Below, piece after piece: positions 62,385-64,000 of a stretch of DNA of 64,000 nt. Location: the NCBI GenBank assembly GCA_019722365.1, contig JADFUC010000767.1, positions 682,001 through 746,000 of the forward strand, read 5' to 3'. The position numbers and the translations under genes were made by a program. The DNA comes from Lithospermum erythrorhizon. Its lineage: Eukaryota > Streptophyta > Magnoliopsida > Boraginales > Boraginaceae. A model generated the notes under the pieces. That model had not been told where the DNA came from, did no database searches, and saw nothing but the letters and a program-made list of their open reading frames with translations. Position 1 is the stretch's first letter. Each line of letters begins with the position of its first letter.

Positions 62385-63185
62385 ATGAATATGTTCTCAG
62401 AAATTTGCTCTCAGTTTTTTGGTACAGAGGAAATTATGGATAAAGAAATAATATTCGATAATGTGAAATATGAGAAGCAAAAAGCTATGGCGAGGTTTAA
62501 CATGTTCCAGAGGATGAAGAAGTTATTACAAGTTTTCGAACTTTTGGTCCTTTTAGTGTTGATTTCGTGGTCAACGAAGAAGATTCCATTAGCGGTTGAC
62601 TTTTCGGGCAAGTTTTTGTTAGAACTTATAAATTGTCTGAAGAAGCCTCACATTGTTTTCGTTATGGTGATTTTCATCGTACTTGTTTTGGTTTTTCTAT
62701 GTAAGGAAAACGTAAATGAGTCCAATGATGATGATTTCGAAAAAGATTACGATGTTCAGAACAACGATTTCACAAAATTAATCAATTCTCCGTTAGTAAA
62801 AACGAACGAAATTCCGAAGGAGGAGATTGAGATAATTAACAATGAAATGCAGATTGTTGTTGCAAATAATGATGATGGTGATAGGGATGCTGTGGAGGTG
62901 GCGATTGAGGAGGCGGCGAAGAGGATACGGAGGTTTGAGAGGACGCAATCGGAGAAGTTGAGGAGGGATATTGGTGTGAGGAAGACGAAAGAATTGCGTC
63001 GATCGGAGACCGAGAATAGTCGAGCGGTGGTTCGCGGTGGTGGAGAGCGGAGGATTGTGGAATCGGAGTTTAATACGGTGGATCATTTGAGCAATGAGGA
63101 GTTTAAATTAGCTGTTGATGATTTCATCAATAAGCATAGAGTGTTTTTCAAGGAGCAAAAAGTTGCGGAATTCAACTTCCATTAA
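62385..63185 (+). CDS. DUF4408/DUF761 membrane protein, 266 aa, single exon
   Basis: An uninterrupted 266-codon frame. Two hydrophobic helices lie at about 47-63 (LLQVFELLVLLVLISWS) and 89-106 (HIVFVMVIFIVLVLVFLC), in the DUF4408-type N-terminal part. An acidic linker follows (110-170), then a basic, heptad-like segment at 175-210 (EEAAKRIRRFERTQSEKLRR). The C terminus 235-264 (LSNEEFKLAVDDFINKHRVF) fits DUF761. The N terminus MFSEICSQFFGTEE followed by YEKQKAMARF matches this plant family as I remember it. Members are plant-specific, small, often intronless and of unknown function; I infer an endomembrane or plasma-membrane protein with a cytosolic tail. A second ATG at 62391 (MFSEIC) is an equally plausible start. 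The frame is intact and it looks functional. Confidence 0.9.
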   Translation: MNMFSEICSQFFGTEEIMDKEIIFDNVKYEKQKAMARFNMFQRMKKLLQVFELLVLLVLISWSTKKIPLAVDFSGKFLLELINCLKKPHIVFVMVIFIVLVLVFLCKENVNESNDDDFEKDYDVQNNDFTKLINSPLVKTNEIPKEEIEIINNEMQIVVANNDDGDRDAVEVAIEEAAKRIRRFERTQSEKLRRDIGVRKTKELRRSETENSRAVVRGGGERRIVESEFNTVDHLSNEEFKLAVDDFINKHRVFFKEQKVAEFNFH

Positions 63186-64000
63186 ATTGATATGAAAAAA
63201 CAAAAATCATAGTACCTTATGGTAAAAATAGTGAAATTATGTTTATATAGGACTGGTGCAATTTAACCCGAAGCGTTGCATATTCAGAATATTAGGGTTT
63301 GAGTCATCATGAGATAACCTTTTTATAATTAGTAACGCCTAATTCTCTATTTTTTTACTTGAATTAGGAAGCTGAATTGAACTCGTGCTTGTCGTGTAAT
63401 CACCAATATGTTCTCTTCTATCAATGTGAAGGTTTTAAGTTGCTTTCAGAATAATGAATATGGAAATGATTCATGAGTAATGGTAATATCAAGTTAAATT
63501 TGATTATGTAAGACAAAACCCTATATTTCTTCCATATATGTCTTCCCTTTATGGAACAGATTTTTTAGTTGAACATAAATTTGGTTGGTTATGGGTTTTT
63601 TATTATCAGACAAATGGAGCAGAGTTTTGTTAGGGATTTGGGAGTAAATTTTGATTGGACAAGGAATGTTATGAAAATTTACAATCATTACACTACTTCA
63701 CCTGTATTATTTGGTTAATAGATATAGAAACCCTATTGATCATCTTCCAAAAAACATCACCACTAAGATTGGGATGATGATCAAGGTTTATGCCCTGTTC
63801 ATACATTGTTGAAGCTGGGGGAGTTTGTTAGAGGTGTGTTGCTTGTGTGCACTTGACACAACTATGTATATTTTCTAGAATTCTTTGAATTCTGACATCT
63901 TACACTAGTGTTTTGGATGAATGAAATAATTTCATCTAGAAACATTATGCGTCCCAGAAAAATTGACTGAAACTGACTATTGAAGGCTTATCAATTCGAA
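63186..64000 (+). other. 3' flank of the DUF4408/DUF761 gene
   Basis: 3' UTR and spacer. A 35-codon frame from 63613 (MEQSFVRDLGVNFDWTRNVM) is too short to judge. No other structure is seen up to the window end. Confidence 0.4.

Noticed and set aside
62793..63086. 97-codon minus-strand frame
   Set aside because: Shadow of the DUF4408/DUF761 gene on the opposite strand.

Overview
The window looks like nuclear DNA of a eudicot plant. It is AT-rich, its genes carry introns with canonical GT..AG borders, it has plant-specific families (SWEET, pectinesterase without a pro-region, DUF4408/DUF761, GH5 mannanase, jacalin lectin), and it holds Stowaway-type MITEs and Ty1/copia and Ty3 LTR retroelements. 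An asterid is my guess; nothing here fixes the lineage. Exon borders were drawn by eye from reading frame, splice sites and remembered family alignments.

Gene-rich left part (1-25.2 kb): a CRAL-TRIO (SEC14-like) gene on + (2504-4409) behind a tandem-repeat array that carries a Stowaway MITE; a decayed jacalin-lectin gene on - (4744-5612); a six-exon SWEET sugar transporter on - (8983-12446); a broken remnant of an organelle-targeted, PPR-type protein on + (14586-15110); a five-exon CBSX3-like two-CBS protein on - (15566-16726); a strongly AT-rich, repeat-built gene desert (17.3-21.6 kb); and a four-exon pectinesterase on + (23558-25188).

Middle (26-42 kb): an eroded Ty3/Tat-like gag-protease element without reverse transcriptase (26560-30350), a desert, then an endo-beta-mannanase gene that keeps both catalytic glutamates but has lost an N-terminal block and its frame (35900-39643), with a Stowaway MITE in one intron.

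Right part (42-64 kb): an unclassified repeat block marked by the palindrome CGGACGTCCG (42.15-47.83 kb); a nearly full-length but badly decayed Tork/TNT1-type copia element with both LTRs and an unusual tandem-repeat leader (47909-54750); about 7 kb of gene-poor DNA; and an intact intronless DUF4408/DUF761 gene (62385-63185).

The intact genes share no obvious pathway; pectinesterase and mannanase both act on cell-wall polysaccharides, but this is probably coincidence. No new biological system is evident. The best leads are the SWEET gene (lost pocket tryptophan and a shifted exon 5 acceptor), the pectinesterase with a substituted oxyanion-hole glutamine, the MITE with its empty site preserved in a neighbouring tandem copy, and the copia leader repeats.
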